Counted from the first letter of the stretch, positions 1 to 8,780 are shown. The stretch: DNA of 45,850 bases from an uncultured Muribaculaceae bacterium (GCA_947179295.1 CAMXAZ010000019.1:1-45850); one strand, 5' to 3'. Numbers and translations: made by a program. Notes: generated by a model from the sequence alone, not told the origin.

Positions 1-15
1 TTTACAACAGGTTAT

Positions 16-50
16 AAAAAAAGAGGCTGCGCCTATTTTGACACAGCCTC
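16..50 (-). terminator. Rho-independent terminator of rpsO
   Basis: A perfect 7-bp inverted repeat (GAGGCTG at 23-29, CAGCCTC at 44-50) is followed, on the minus strand, by a run of seven U (A-run at 16-22). It lies 40 bp past the rpsO stop codon. Confidence 0.85.
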
Positions 51-89
51 CTTGTAATCTTCAAGTCGATTTTCTCTGTCGGGAGAAAA

Positions 90-365
90 TTACTTTCTGA
101 TACCGAGTTCTTTCTGGGCGATGATGGCACGGTAGCGGTTGATGTCCTTGCGGATCAGGTAGTCGAGAAGACGACGACGCTTACCTACCAAAGCCTTAAG
201 AGCTCGTGCGGTCGTATAATCTTTATGATTTGACCGAAGGTGTTCAGTCAAATGAGCGATACGGATAGAGAATAATGCAATCTGCGCTTCAGGCGAGCCA
301 GTGTCAGTCTTGCCCTTACCGTACTTCTCAAAGATTTCTACTTTTTCATCAGAGTTCAAGTGCAT
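90..365 (-). CDS. rpsO: 30S ribosomal protein S15
   Basis: Primary 16S rRNA-binding protein of the small-subunit platform. The 91-residue product is close to the usual 89 and has the classic S15 layout: the N-terminal helix, the TGSPEAQIA segment (residues 22-30), the HLRSNHKDY region (42-50) that contacts 16S rRNA, and the basic GKRRRLLDYL helix. It is monocistronic in appearance, with its own promoter about 55 bp upstream and a strong terminator downstream. The leader of about 50 nt could in principle carry S15 autoregulation as in other bacteria, but I see no clear pseudoknot. Identification is secure. Confidence 0.98.
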   Translation of the reverse strand: MHLNSDEKVEIFEKYGKGKTDTGSPEAQIALFSIRIAHLTEHLRSNHKDYTTARALKALVGKRRRLLDYLIRKDINRYRAIIAQKELGIRK

Positions 366-419
366 TGATACAGATGTTTAAAAGTGGTTAATGAATATAA
401 ATTGTCTCAAAAGAGCGCA

Positions 420-450
420 CAAAGGTAAGAATTAAATTTAATATATCCAA
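420..450 (-). promoter_or_regulatory. Promoter of rpsO (Bacteroidota type)
   Basis: On the minus strand TACCTTTG (420-427) matches TAnnTTTG exactly. TTGG (447-450), one base from TTTG, lies 19 bp upstream. The predicted transcription start near 415 gives a leader of about 50 nt. Confidence 0.6.
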
Positions 451-544
451 CCTTTGCAGTGCTTTTCTGAACTGTTTTTCGTTTTTATCCTCGGATTTTG
501 CCTCTGTCAGCCTTGTTTTTGGTGAGGTCAGGGCTTGGGCGTGA

Positions 545-883
545 TCAGTCGAGGTTGTTGAGATTGTCTTTCGCGGGGTTGCGGAAGTGGATCTTGTGGT
601 CGAGATATTCCTGGGTTGCGATGAGGGTGGGTTTGGGCAGACGTTCGTAGAAACGTGAGATTTCGATCTGCTCGCGGTTTTCGGAGATTTCTTCGAGGTT
701 GTCGTTGAGCGATGCGAATTCCTGGAGTTTCTTTTCGAGGTCGTGTTTCATCTCGCCTGCGATCTGGTTTGAGCGCTTTGCGATGATGCAGACTGTTTCA
801 TAGACGTTTCCGGTGTCCTCGCTCATTGAGATGAGGTCGCGTGTCTGAGTGTTGAGAGGTGCGTTGGTCTTCTTGTAGTCCAT
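545..883 (-). CDS. rpoZ: DNA-directed RNA polymerase subunit omega (Rpb6-like, Bacteroidota type)
   Basis: Small RNA polymerase subunit that supports beta-prime folding and enzyme assembly. The 112-residue protein has the form seen across Bacteroidales: an N-terminal KKTNAPLNTQTRDL segment, the helix VYETVCIIAKRSNQIAGEMK (about residues 27-46) that aligns with the omega/Rpb6 core, and the tail RLPKPTLIATQEYLDHK. It follows bamD by 54 bp on the same strand, so the two are probably cotranscribed from the promoter upstream of bamD. The C-terminal extension beyond classical omega is normal for this phylum. Family assignment is by recognition of the conserved segments. Confidence 0.88.
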   Translation of the reverse strand: MDYKKTNAPLNTQTRDLISMSEDTGNVYETVCIIAKRSNQIAGEMKHDLEKKLQEFASLNDNLEEISENREQIEISRFYERLPKPTLIATQEYLDHKIHFRNPAKDNLNNLD

Positions 884-937
884 TATATCTCTTTTGTTTA
901 CGTTGTTTCTTTCTGTTGTCTTTCCGGGGCCTGCGGC

Positions 938-1798
938 TTATTCTTTGACGTAGCGCTGGGCGATTTTGAAAATATTGTCGGCTTCCTCGCGGTTGGGGGT
1001 GTCGGGGTAGTTGTTGATGTATGAGTAGTACTCGTCGATCACCTCGCGGAAGCGGTCGGGTTTCTTTTCGTCGATACTCTCGCGGGCTTCCTGGTAGCGG
1101 GCTTTGAGTATCAGAAGTTCGAGGTCTTCCTTATATTTTGAATAGGGATAGTCTTTGATGGCGTTGCGGGCTACGATTACGGCACTTTCGTAGTTGTTGC
1201 CCATGTAGGTGCCAAGGTTGTAGTAGAGCTGGGCGTTTTCGAGCTGTTTGAGGGTCAGTTTGTCCTGAAGCTCGAAGATGGCGTTCTGGGCGTTGGCTAC
1301 TTTGTCGCTTTTGGGGAAGTAGTCGAGAAAAGCCTGGAGCTCCTGGATGGCGTTGATTGTGCCGCTCTGGTCGAGCTGGGGCTCAGGGGAGTCGAGATAA
1401 TAGCCGTAGCCGGCATAGTAGCGGGCGAGCTCGGTGTACTTTCCTTTCGGGAAGCGGGTGTAGTAGGTCTTGAAGAATGAGCCTGCGGTTTCGTAGTCTT
1501 TGTTTTCGTAGTTCGAAAGGGCAAGGAGGTAGAGCGAGTCTTCGGCCTTTTCCGAACCTTTGAACTGGGTGACGATGTCTTCGAGCACGGTGGCTGCCTG
1601 GGTGTATTTTTTCTGCTCGAACGCGCGCTTGGCGAAGTCGAGCCTATAGTCGGCGTCATGGCTTTTGAGCACCTTCTGATACTCGCCGCAAGAGGCGAGA
1701 AGCATTGCTGCGCCAAGCATGACTGCGTATTTTCTGAGTGATCTGATCACGGTTTTCGGTGGTCTGTGTTCGTGAATGAATTGAGAGTTTGTTTTCAA
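938..1798 (-). CDS. bamD: Outer-membrane protein assembly factor BamD
   Basis: Lipoprotein of the BAM complex that inserts beta-barrels into the outer membrane. A hydrophobic segment ends in a lipobox LLASC, with the acylated cysteine at residue 37. The rest is helical TPR repeats, including the FEQKKYTQAATVLEDIV and SLYLLALSNYENKDYETAGSFF units typical of BamD. The start needs care: the best promoter -7 box lies at 1803-1810, which puts transcription start almost on the listed ATG. Translation may therefore begin downstream, for example at the GTG codon for residue 17, which keeps a basic n-region before the signal segment. It is upstream of rpoZ in the same operon. Confidence 0.92.
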   Translation of the reverse strand: MKTNSQFIHEHRPPKTVIRSLRKYAVMLGAAMLLASCGEYQKVLKSHDADYRLDFAKRAFEQKKYTQAATVLEDIVTQFKGSEKAEDSLYLLALSNYENKDYETAGSFFKTYYTRFPKGKYTELARYYAGYGYYLDSPEPQLDQSGTINAIQELQAFLDYFPKSDKVANAQNAIFELQDKLTLKQLENAQLYYNLGTYMGNNYESAVIVARNAIKDYPYSKYKEDLELLILKARYQEARESIDEKKPDRFREVIDEYYSYINNYPDTPNREEADNIFKIAQRYVKE

Positions 1799-1802
1799 CT
1801 TG

Positions 1803-1836
1803 CAAAATTAGCTATTTTTTCGTGATATTTCACAAC
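1803..1836 (-). promoter_or_regulatory. Promoter of bamD-rpoZ
   Basis: On the minus strand TAATTTTG (1803-1810) matches TAnnTTTG. A degenerate upstream box (GTTG, 1833-1836) lies 22 bp away. Its closeness to the listed bamD ATG argues for a later start codon or a leaderless message. Confidence 0.5.
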
Positions 1837-1864
1837 CGAGGGACGATTATTTGCAAAAAACACT

Positions 1865-1872
1865 TAAATTTG
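1865..1872 (+). promoter_or_regulatory. Candidate -7 box for the GHL10 hydrolase gene
   Basis: TAAATTTG matches TAnnTTTG and lies 27 bp before the start codon. No good TTTG box is seen at the expected spacing, so this is tentative. Confidence 0.35.
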
Positions 1873-1899
1873 TGGCTCAAAATTCCCTTTTGATCCTTC

Positions 1900-3420
1900 A
1901 TGAAATCACATTTGATACGTTTCGAGATATTTGTCATGCTTCTGACAGTCTTGTTTAATTCTTCCGATCTGTCCGCTGCCGGGCCGAAGCGGGAGATGAG
2001 AGGCGTGTGGCTCACCACTGTCTGGGGCATTGACTGGCCGTCGGTCACCGGCTCTTCTCAGAAGGTGCGCAGACAGCAGCAGGACGAACTGAAGGCGCTG
2101 CTTGACAGATGTCAGGCAGCGAATCTCACAACTGTTTTCTTTCAGGTGAGAGGCATGGCCGATGTCATGTATGAGTCATCGTTGGAGCCGTGGTCAGCTT
2201 TCGTGTCGGGCAGACGCGGTGTGTCGCCGGGCTGGGACCCATTGAAATTCGCGGTCGAGGAGTGCCATCGCCGCGGTCTGGAGTGCTATGCCTGGGTCAA
2301 TCCGTTCAGGTGGAGTTCGGGCACGGACTACAACAGTGCTCCTGACCGCCGCTGGAAAGAGCAGGGATGGCTGCTGACCTATGGCAAATATACTGTTTTC
2401 AATCCCGGTCTTGAGGCTGTCAGGCAGCATGTGGTCGACATCTGCCGCGAGATTGTCAGCGCTTATGACATAGACGGTCTTGTTTTTGATGATTATTTCT
2501 ATCCAAACCGCATTCCGGAAGACAGTTCGGCTCCCGATTATGATCTATGGCAGGCGGAAGCTCCCTGGATGACATTCGGCGACTGGCGCAGAGCCAATGT
2601 CCACAAAACCGTGGCCGATGTCCATGCCTTGGTCTCTGATCTGAAACCGGGCCTGCGTTTCGGCATCTCGCCGGCGGGAATAGCCGGGAAAAAGCACACT
2701 TCGGCGCCGAAATGGGGGATGACCGGCTGTGAGGTCAAAGGTGACGACTGGCAGTATTCCGAAATTTATTCAGATCCTCTCGGCTGGCTCTATCAGGGGA
2801 CTGTGGATTTCATATCGCCTCAGATTTATTGGCCCACCACTCATGCCGTGGCTCCTTACGAGCCGCTTGCGCGCTGGTGGAGCGAGGCTGCAAATCTCTA
2901 CGGGCGGCATTTCTACGCAAGCATAACGTTGGCGCCGCTTGACAAGCGCAATACCAACAGTGAGCGTCAGGAACTGCTGCGCCAGATAGGAATCAACCGT
3001 GCTTCAAGCCTCGATGGCGATCAGGGCACGGTGCTCTACAGTGCCAAACATTTATATAAGCTGGCTTCCGATCTGACAAAATCACCGTTTGCGTTGAAGT
3101 CGTTGACTCCGCAGGTGCGCCGGGGATCGTCGATAGACCCGGTGGAGGCTCCGACGGCACTCCGGTTAAAAGACGGGGTGCTGTCGTGGCGCGGGAAGGG
3201 AGGCACGGCAGGTCCGGCGCGCTATGCGGTCTATGCTTTCCCGAAAAATCTGCCTCATGACGAACTGACTGAGGAGAATGGTGACGGCCTGCGAGCCTGC
3301 TATCTTCTCGGCGTTGTCTATGGCGAGGAGTTCAGAGTCGGTTCACCGGGATCATATTCATATGCAGTGACGGCTCTTAACGGTTTTTCAGCTGAATCCG
3401 AGCCGGTTTTTCTGAAATAG
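1900..3420 (+). CDS. Family 10-like glycoside hydrolase (GHL10, YngK/DUF187 type), exported
   Basis: Predicted secreted or periplasmic TIM-barrel hydrolase of the GHL10 family; members act on polysaccharides or peptidoglycan-like glycans but the substrate here is unknown. An N-terminal signal peptide (about residues 1-27, ending near DLSAAG) is followed at once by the family signature MRGVWLTTVWGIDWPS (33-48). Further barrel motifs are VFFQVRGMADVMYES, YAWVNPFR and the acidic FDDYFYP segment, which probably carries active-site residues. The C-terminal 80-90 residues look like a fibronectin-type or Ig-like beta domain. The 506-residue length is normal. The gene is divergent from bamD and converges on a small conserved ORF 12 bp past its stop. 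Confidence 0.85.
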   Translation: MKSHLIRFEIFVMLLTVLFNSSDLSAAGPKREMRGVWLTTVWGIDWPSVTGSSQKVRRQQQDELKALLDRCQAANLTTVFFQVRGMADVMYESSLEPWSAFVSGRRGVSPGWDPLKFAVEECHRRGLECYAWVNPFRWSSGTDYNSAPDRRWKEQGWLLTYGKYTVFNPGLEAVRQHVVDICREIVSAYDIDGLVFDDYFYPNRIPEDSSAPDYDLWQAEAPWMTFGDWRRANVHKTVADVHALVSDLKPGLRFGISPAGIAGKKHTSAPKWGMTGCEVKGDDWQYSEIYSDPLGWLYQGTVDFISPQIYWPTTHAVAPYEPLARWWSEAANLYGRHFYASITLAPLDKRNTNSERQELLRQIGINRASSLDGDQGTVLYSAKHLYKLASDLTKSPFALKSLTPQVRRGSSIDPVEAPTALRLKDGVLSWRGKGGTAGPARYAVYAFPKNLPHDELTEENGDGLRACYLLGVVYGEEFRVGSPGSYSYAVTALNGFSAESEPVFLK

Positions 3421-3432
3421 CACTCCGCCGCT

Positions 3433-3657
3433 TCAGCTGACGTTGGCCAGGCTCCGGCGGTGACGGGCGGTGTCCTGAGCGACATAAAAGCGAATAACGG
3501 CATAGATGATGCTCTGATTCGGGGTGAGCGTGTCTTCCGGATTCTGTCCGAGAATGAATTCCATGCTCAGAGCATTGCTGATCGGTGTGCGGTCGGCGCT
3601 TGAAAGAGAGTTGATGGTGTCGATTACGCGGGGCGAGATAATGACTGATGAGTTCAT
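3433..3657 (-). CDS. Small conserved hypothetical protein (74 residues)
   Basis: I do not recognise a functional family. The start chosen is the internal ATG at 3655-3657 (protein begins MNSSVIISPRVIDTINSLSS) because a TACATTTG promoter box lies about 58 bp upstream of it, and a longer in-frame start at 3750 would sit upstream of that box. The protein has no signal peptide or membrane segment. It looks mostly helical, with a SADRTPISNAL segment, a SIIYAVIRFYVAQDT helix and a basic end. The composition and spacing resemble small cytoplasmic regulators or adaptors, but that is only an impression. It converges on the GHL10 gene. Confidence 0.55.
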   Translation of the reverse strand: MNSSVIISPRVIDTINSLSSADRTPISNALSMEFILGQNPEDTLTPNQSIIYAVIRFYVAQDTARHRRSLANVS

Positions 3658-3714
3658 GGCAGGAATTTGTTTTGAGTGTGAGAGTTGAAGAGAATGAGAG
3701 TTGGAAGTGATATG

Positions 3715-3722
3715 CAAATGTA
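3715..3722 (-). promoter_or_regulatory. Candidate -7 box for the 74-residue ORF
   Basis: TACATTTG on the minus strand fits TAnnTTTG and would give a leader of about 53 nt to the ATG at 3657. The -33 box is not clear. Confidence 0.4.
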
Positions 3723-3797
3723 GTGCTTTGCATGGGCGATAATCCTGCACATGTAAGTTAAAATAAGTTGTAGGTCTCTCTGCCTTTCTCCCGCTCC

Positions 3798-4310
3798 TCA
3801 GTTTTTCATATTTCCGAAAAGCATCATGTATTCCTGCTCGAAGTTCGGAGTGAATATTCCGTTGCCGATTCCAGCGAGAATTTCCTCGCGCGGCCAGAAG
3901 CGGCCTCCGTCAAGTTCGTCTGAGGGCTTCGGCTCGCAGGCGGTCACTGTGCTGAATGCATTGACAAGTTCTTTTTCGCGCTCGGATTCAAATACATATC
4001 GCTTCAGGAACACCGGTTCGAAACCATCGATTCCAAGTTCCTCGCGGGCCTCACGGCGGAGCGCTGTGTCGGCATCCTCGCCAAAGTCGATGTGGCCGCC
4101 AACGGCTGTGTCCCATTTCCCAGGCTGTATGTCTTTCCATTCAGGTCTTTTTTGAAGATACAGACGCCCCTGCCTGTCAAAGACGTGGAGATGTACTACC
4201 GGATGCAGCAGTTTGCTCCCGGAATGACATTCGCCGCGGGTTGCGCTTCCGATAACTGCCCCTTCTTCATTGACCACCGGGAATATTTCTTTTGAATTGT
4301 CACTTTTCAT
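3798..4310 (-). CDS. NUDIX hydrolase
   Basis: Pyrophosphohydrolase of the NUDIX superfamily; the exact substrate cannot be read from sequence. The Nudix box is complete at about residues 72-94 (G-HIDFG-E, then R-EAREELG, matching Gx5Ex7REUxEExGU). The N-terminal part, with KEIFPVVNEEGAVIG and RGECHSGSKLLHPVVHLHVFD, resembles the isopentenyl-diphosphate isomerase-like/YfcD branch. Yet the Cys/His pattern of true type I isomerase is incomplete, so a nucleotide-diphosphate or uncharacterised YfcD-like role is safer. It begins 27 bp after the htpG terminator, so it needs its own promoter or read-through; I see no good promoter. Confidence 0.85.
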   Translation of the reverse strand: MKSDNSKEIFPVVNEEGAVIGSATRGECHSGSKLLHPVVHLHVFDRQGRLYLQKRPEWKDIQPGKWDTAVGGHIDFGEDADTALRREAREELGIDGFEPVFLKRYVFESEREKELVNAFSTVTACEPKPSDELDGGRFWPREEILAGIGNGIFTPNFEQEYMMLFGNMKN

Positions 4311-4330
4311 GTTGTGCGGTTGTGTATAAT

Positions 4331-4378
4331 AAAAAAGGTAACGCCGACCTCTGCAATTGTTCGGCAGTCGGCGTTACC
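4331..4378 (-). terminator. Rho-independent terminator of htpG
   Basis: A perfect 12-bp inverted repeat (GGTAACGCCGAC at 4337-4348, GTCGGCGTTACC at 4367-4378) is followed on the minus strand by U6 (4331-4336). Confidence 0.9.
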
Positions 4379-4428
4379 CTGCTTACATAAAATGTAGGCT
4401 GATTTTTTTAATTCCTATGGGCGGCCAA

Positions 4429-6471
4429 TCAGAGCATGGCGGTTGAACGCTTGATGAATTCGCTCAGATCGCGGCCTCGCAGGAGTCCGTTGGAAAGAAG
4501 CGCAAGGTCAATAGCTTGTTTCACAACCGGCTTTTCAGCTGCATAACGGCCGATGATCTCGTCTTTTTCCTTGCGGGCTTTCTCTACGCTGTCAGTCAGG
4601 CGCTGCTCTTCGGCTTTTTGCTCGTCGGTAGGCTTGTTGTCTTTGATCTCGGCGCGGAGAGCGGTGATCTTTTCGTTGTCGGAGTCGATCGAAGCGCTCA
4701 GAGGAGCGAGCTTGTCAGCCAAGGCCTTCTCGGCTTCGTCAAGAATCCTTGCTACCACAGGCTGCGAGGTGTTGACGATGAGGTTGTAGCTGTCAGGCAG
4801 TTCGGCATAGAAACTCATGCCGGCCTGAGTGGCAGCCATGTCTTTCATACGGCGCATATACTCGTTCTGAGTGATCAGAATCGGGCTTGCTGCCGGATCG
4901 AGCGATTCGAACGACACGAGGAATTCGGCTTTTTCAACTGCCGGGATCTGGCTGCGGAAGAGCGGAGTCAGCAGTGAAATCTGGTCGGCGTTCAGGCCGC
5001 TGTCCTTGCTGTCTTCTTTCGGGATCAGCTTTTCAGCTACTTCGCTGTCAACTCTTACGAAACGGGTCTTCTCCAGCTTGCTTTCAAGCATCGAGATGAA
5101 GTGTCCGTCGAGTTGTCCGTCCATGAGCAGCACATTGTAGCCTTTCTCGTTGGCGGCGTTTATGAAACTGAACTGTCCGGTCGGGTCGGTTGCATAGATG
5201 TAGACCACGTTGCCGTCTTTGTCGGTCTGTGCGCTCTCAACGAGAGTGTGGTATTCTTCGAGGGTGAAATATTTGCCTTCAGTGTCGCGCAGAAGCACAA
5301 ATTTCATGGCGGCGTCACAGAATTTTTCATCGGTCAGCATACCGTATTCGATGAAAATCTTGATGTCGTCCCATTTCGACTCGAAGTCGGCTCTGTTTTC
5401 CTTGAAAAGTTCTTCGAGGCGCGAGGCTACTTTCTTGGTGATGTAGCCGGAGATTTTTTTGACTGCTGTATCGCTTTGCAGATAGGAACGCGACACGTTC
5501 AGCGGAATGTCAGGCGAGTCGATCACGCCCTGAAGCAAGGTCATGAACTCAGGCACCACGCCTTCAACAGAGTCAGTGACAAACACCTGGTTGCAGTAGA
5601 GCTGGATGCGGTCTTTGCGAATATCGAGATTGCTCTTGATCTTGGGGAAGAAGAGGATGCCGGTCAGAGTGAAAGGATAGTCTACGTTGAGGTGAATCCA
5701 GAACAGCGGATCTTCCTGGCCGGGATAAAGCTCGCGGTAGAATTTGCGATAGTCTTCGTCAGTCAGTTCCGACGGCTTTTTGGTCCATGTGGGTTCGGTG
5801 TCATTGACTACCTTGTCTTTGTCGGTATCCACGTATTTGCCGTCTTTCCATTCCTGAACCTTGCCGGAGATTACGGGTACGGGCAGGAAACGGCAGTATT
5901 TTTTGAGCAGGGTGTCGATGCGGGCCTGTTCGAGGAATTCCTTGTTGTCATCGTCGATGTAGAGGACTATGTCGGTGCCGCGTTCGGTCTTGTCGGCGGG
6001 GCCCATGCTGTATTCGGGACTTCCGTCGCACTCCCAGCAGACGGCTTCGGCTCCTTCCTTATAGCTGAGCGAACGGATTTCAACCTTCTTTGCAACCATG
6101 AATGCCGAGTAGAAACCGAGGCCGAAGTGGCCTATGATGGCATTGGCGGTGTCTTTATACTTGTTGACGAATTCTTCAGCGCCTGAAAAGGCGATCTGAT
6201 TGATATACTTGTCTATATCCTCGGCTGTCATGCCGATGCCGCGGTCGCTGACTGTAAGCGTTCCGGCTTCCTTGTCGACTTTGACGCGCACGTCCATCTC
6301 GCCGAGTTCGCCTTTGAATTCGCCGAACGATGCGAGAGTCTTGAGTTTCTGAGTGGCGTCAATCGCGTTTGAAACTAACTCGCGGAGAAAAATTTCGTGG
6401 TCGGAGTAGAGAAACTTTTTGATGACCGGAAAGATGTTCTCGGTCGTTACTCCAATCTGTCCTTTTTGCAT
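4429..6471 (-). CDS. htpG: Chaperone protein HtpG (Hsp90)
   Basis: ATP-dependent cytosolic chaperone of the Hsp90 family. The N-terminal GHKL ATPase domain shows the early signature LRELVSNAIDA (about 30-40), the DRGIGMT loop (95-101) and the GHFGLGFYSAFMVA lid/ATP motif. The middle domain carries the KKPSELTDEDY and RIQLYCNQVFVTD segments and the catalytic-loop arginine in NVSRSYLQ. The C-terminal part contains a charged helical stretch (KITALRAEIKDNKPTDEQKAE and onward). At 680 residues it is longer than E. coli HtpG (624), as is usual in Bacteroidales. It appears monocistronic with a strong terminator. No CIRCE element or obvious heat-shock promoter was found in the 197-bp upstream gap. 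Confidence 0.97.
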   Translation of the reverse strand: MQKGQIGVTTENIFPVIKKFLYSDHEIFLRELVSNAIDATQKLKTLASFGEFKGELGEMDVRVKVDKEAGTLTVSDRGIGMTAEDIDKYINQIAFSGAEEFVNKYKDTANAIIGHFGLGFYSAFMVAKKVEIRSLSYKEGAEAVCWECDGSPEYSMGPADKTERGTDIVLYIDDDNKEFLEQARIDTLLKKYCRFLPVPVISGKVQEWKDGKYVDTDKDKVVNDTEPTWTKKPSELTDEDYRKFYRELYPGQEDPLFWIHLNVDYPFTLTGILFFPKIKSNLDIRKDRIQLYCNQVFVTDSVEGVVPEFMTLLQGVIDSPDIPLNVSRSYLQSDTAVKKISGYITKKVASRLEELFKENRADFESKWDDIKIFIEYGMLTDEKFCDAAMKFVLLRDTEGKYFTLEEYHTLVESAQTDKDGNVVYIYATDPTGQFSFINAANEKGYNVLLMDGQLDGHFISMLESKLEKTRFVRVDSEVAEKLIPKEDSKDSGLNADQISLLTPLFRSQIPAVEKAEFLVSFESLDPAASPILITQNEYMRRMKDMAATQAGMSFYAELPDSYNLIVNTSQPVVARILDEAEKALADKLAPLSASIDSDNEKITALRAEIKDNKPTDEQKAEEQRLTDSVEKARKEKDEIIGRYAAEKPVVKQAIDLALLSNGLLRGRDLSEFIKRSTAML

Positions 6472-6668
6472 GATATATTCAGTTTTGTTTGATTTTTGTT
6501 ATATATAATAATGTGGTGGCTCGCCGATGGCGAATGCATACACACATATAACACTACAGCAAACAGAATGCCAGACTGCAAAACTGACAAATCTTGTTAA
6601 ATAATATGCAAAAATGACAGACCGCTGGCCGGAGAACCGAAATTGAAGTCAGGGCTGTCGGAGCGCAA

Positions 6669-7739
6669 TCAGAATTTGATTTCCGTGGTATCACGCGGTA
6701 CATTGATATTGTGCCGGTCAAAAATCCCTACGGCATTCCTCACGAAGCCGTTGCGATAGGTGTCCATGCTCTTGTGCAGGGCTTTGCTTTCGGCCGGCAG
6801 CAGGCGGAATTTGCCGTCGGAACTGCCGGGCTCTGTGAATACAAGTCTGTAAGAAGCCTCCTTGACATATGCCCTGCCGAAGATGTCGCGTGCAAGTTTT
6901 ACACGAGCCATCGCGCCGCCGCGGGTGTCAGTGGTGCGCATTGCCGAGATGAAATTGCCGAGCGAGTAGACTGTGAAACAAGGACGTCCGGTCTTTTCGT
7001 TCAGCCGGAGTTCCATAGGCTGTATCACGTGAGGATGGCCGCCGATAATCAGCTCGACGCCAAGATCGCGCAGATATTTGGCAAGGTTTTTCTGAGCGCT
7101 GTTGGGCAGCAGTTTGTATTCCTCGCCCCAGTGGATGCAGACAGCTATCAGTTCGGCTCCCTTCTCACGGGCTTTTTTTACGTCAGAGGCGATCAGTTGG
7201 CGGTCGATGTAGTCAATCTCTATATCAGAGGTTTTGCTGATGCCGTTTGTTCCGTAGGTATAGTTAAGGAATCCGATTTTGAAGCCGTTGATGTCATGGA
7301 TCATCGGCAGTATCGAGTCGCGGTGGGCGCGGTTGCGGTAGACTCCGAGATAGGGCACACCTTTTTTCTCGAAGGTGCTGATAGTGCGTCTCACTCCGCG
7401 GTCGCGGCGGTCGAGAATGTGGTTGTTGGCCGAGAGCATAAGATCGAATCCGGCTTCTGTGAGTGCGTCTACATAGTTGTCATGCGCGCAAAACATCGGA
7501 TAGCCTGAATAGGGCGCGCCGCCAAGAGGGGTCTCAAGATTGACCACTGCGAAGTCGGCCGATTCAATGTAAGGCCTTAGGGCTGTGAAATAGGTGCCGT
7601 AGTCCAGCGAGCCGTCAGCCAGGCGCGCGGCATCGATCTGACGCTGGTGTTGCATGGCATCACCGGCGAATACTATCTCGGCGCTGTCCTGCGGAATCAG
7701 CATCGAGAGCAGTGACAGGAATACTGAAATCATGCTCAC
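6669..7739 (-). CDS. CapA family protein (metallophosphoesterase-like)
   Basis: Member of the CapA/PgsA family, related to the poly-gamma-glutamate biosynthesis protein and built on a calcineurin-like metallophosphoesterase fold. The metal-site motifs appear in order: GDAM (about 26-29), NLETPLGG, SANNHILD, HWGEEY and GGHPHVIQPME. Many Bacteroidales carry such a protein without making polyglutamate, so the physiological substrate is open. A short hydrophobic N-terminus (MSMISVFLSLLSMLIP) suggests export or membrane anchoring. It lies just downstream of the folD terminator on the same strand, so it is probably transcribed separately. A C-rich tract on the coding strand directly precedes the start. 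Confidence 0.85.
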   Translation of the reverse strand: MSMISVFLSLLSMLIPQDSAEIVFAGDAMQHQRQIDAARLADGSLDYGTYFTALRPYIESADFAVVNLETPLGGAPYSGYPMFCAHDNYVDALTEAGFDLMLSANNHILDRRDRGVRRTISTFEKKGVPYLGVYRNRAHRDSILPMIHDINGFKIGFLNYTYGTNGISKTSDIEIDYIDRQLIASDVKKAREKGAELIAVCIHWGEEYKLLPNSAQKNLAKYLRDLGVELIIGGHPHVIQPMELRLNEKTGRPCFTVYSLGNFISAMRTTDTRGGAMARVKLARDIFGRAYVKEASYRLVFTEPGSSDGKFRLLPAESKALHKSMDTYRNGFVRNAVGIFDRHNINVPRDTTEIKF

Positions 7740-7780
7740 GGAGGAGGGGGCTTGGAGGGTGAGGGGGAGTGAATAAAAGA

Positions 7781-7825
7781 ACCGGTCTGTAAGGTGAATC
7801 GGTTATGATCACCCTACAGACCGGT
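7781..7825 (-). terminator. Rho-independent terminator of the panC-panD-ffh-folD operon
   Basis: A 17-bp inverted repeat with one mismatch (7781-7797 and 7809-7825) is followed on the minus strand by CUUUUAUUC. It lies 15 bp past the folD stop. Confidence 0.88.
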
Positions 7826-7839
7826 CTGAAATATTCTTG

Positions 7840-8721
7840 TTAATTGTAGATCTCTTTCTTTGCGGCAAGAAGGGTGTTGCGCATGAGCGAGCAGATGGTC
7901 ATCGGGCCGACTCCGCCCGGAACAGGGGTGATGAATGCACACTTCTCTGCGACATTGGCGAAATCAACGTCACCGCTCAGGCGGAAACCGCTCTTGCGGG
8001 TTGCATCGGGCACACGGGTGGTGCCTACGTCGATGATTGTGGCGCCGGGTTTGACCATGTCGGCGGTGACGAATCCCGGACGGCCGAGGGCGGCGATGAT
8101 GATGTCTGCCTCAGCGCAGGCTTCCTTGATGTTGGTCGACGCGCTGTGGAGCACTGTCACTGTCGCGTTGCCCGGCTGTGCTTTCTGCATCATAAGATTT
8201 GCCACCGGCTTGCCGACGATGTTGCTGCGACCGAGAACCACACATTTTGCTCCGCGTGTCTCCACTCCGTAGCGTTTCAGAAGTTCCATGATGCCGGAAG
8301 GAGTCGCAGAGACGAAACAGGGCAGGCCGATCGACATGCGGCCCACGTTGACCGGATGGAATCCGTCGACATCCTTGCGGTAGTCGATCGCTTCGATGAT
8401 TTTCTGTTCCGAGATGTGGCGCGGAAGGGGGAGCTGCACAATGAAGCCGTCAACTTCCGGATCGTCGTTGAGCCGGCTGATGGTGTCAAGCAGTTTTTCT
8501 TCGGTCACATCATCCTCATAGCGGATGAGGGTCGAGCGGAAGCCACAGGCTTCACAGGCTTTCACTTTGTTGGCTACGTAGGTTTCGCTGCCTCCGTCGT
8601 GGCCGACAAGGATGGCTGCGAGGTGGGGGCGGCGTTTGCCCTGAGCCACCATTTCTTCGACTTCAGCGGCAATTTCGCGCTTGATGTCGTCGGCAGTCTG
8701 TTTTCCGTCTATGAGGGTCAT
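7840..8721 (-). CDS. folD: Bifunctional methylenetetrahydrofolate dehydrogenase/cyclohydrolase
   Basis: Cytosolic one-carbon enzyme that interconverts 5,10-methylene-, methenyl- and 10-formyl-tetrahydrofolate. The catalytic YxxxK pair is Y48/K52 in the segment [13 protein letters not shown]. The folate-site motif VQLPLP, the DVDGFHPVN segment, the nucleotide-binding loop [14 protein letters not shown] and the C-terminal PGGVGPMT signature are all present. The 293-residue length is typical. It is last in an apparent operon with panC, panD and ffh, 59 bp after ffh, and is followed by a strong terminator. Confidence 0.97.
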   Translation of the reverse strand: MTLIDGKQTADDIKREIAAEVEEMVAQGKRRPHLAAILVGHDGGSETYVANKVKACEACGFRSTLIRYEDDVTEEKLLDTISRLNDDPEVDGFIVQLPLPRHISEQKIIEAIDYRKDVDGFHPVNVGRMSIGLPCFVSATPSGIMELLKRYGVETRGAKCVVLGRSNIVGKPVANLMMQKAQPGNATVTVLHSASTNIKEACAEADIIIAALGRPGFVTADMVKPGATIIDVGTTRVPDATRKSGFRLSGDVDFANVAEKCAFITPVPGGVGPMTICSLMRNTLLAAKKEIYN

Positions 8722-8780
8722 AGTCTTTGTGGTGTGGGAATAGGGGGTGAGATAATAATCGGTTTTCTTCAGCCGGCAGT

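Noticed and set aside
5101-6186. 361-residue plus-strand ORF opposite htpG
   Set aside because: It mirrors the htpG codons on the other strand, has no recognisable domain and lies wholly inside a certain gene.
7741-7767. G-rich tract upstream of the CapA gene, possible G-quadruplex
   Set aside because: Only three runs of three or more G on the non-coding strand; nothing supports a function.
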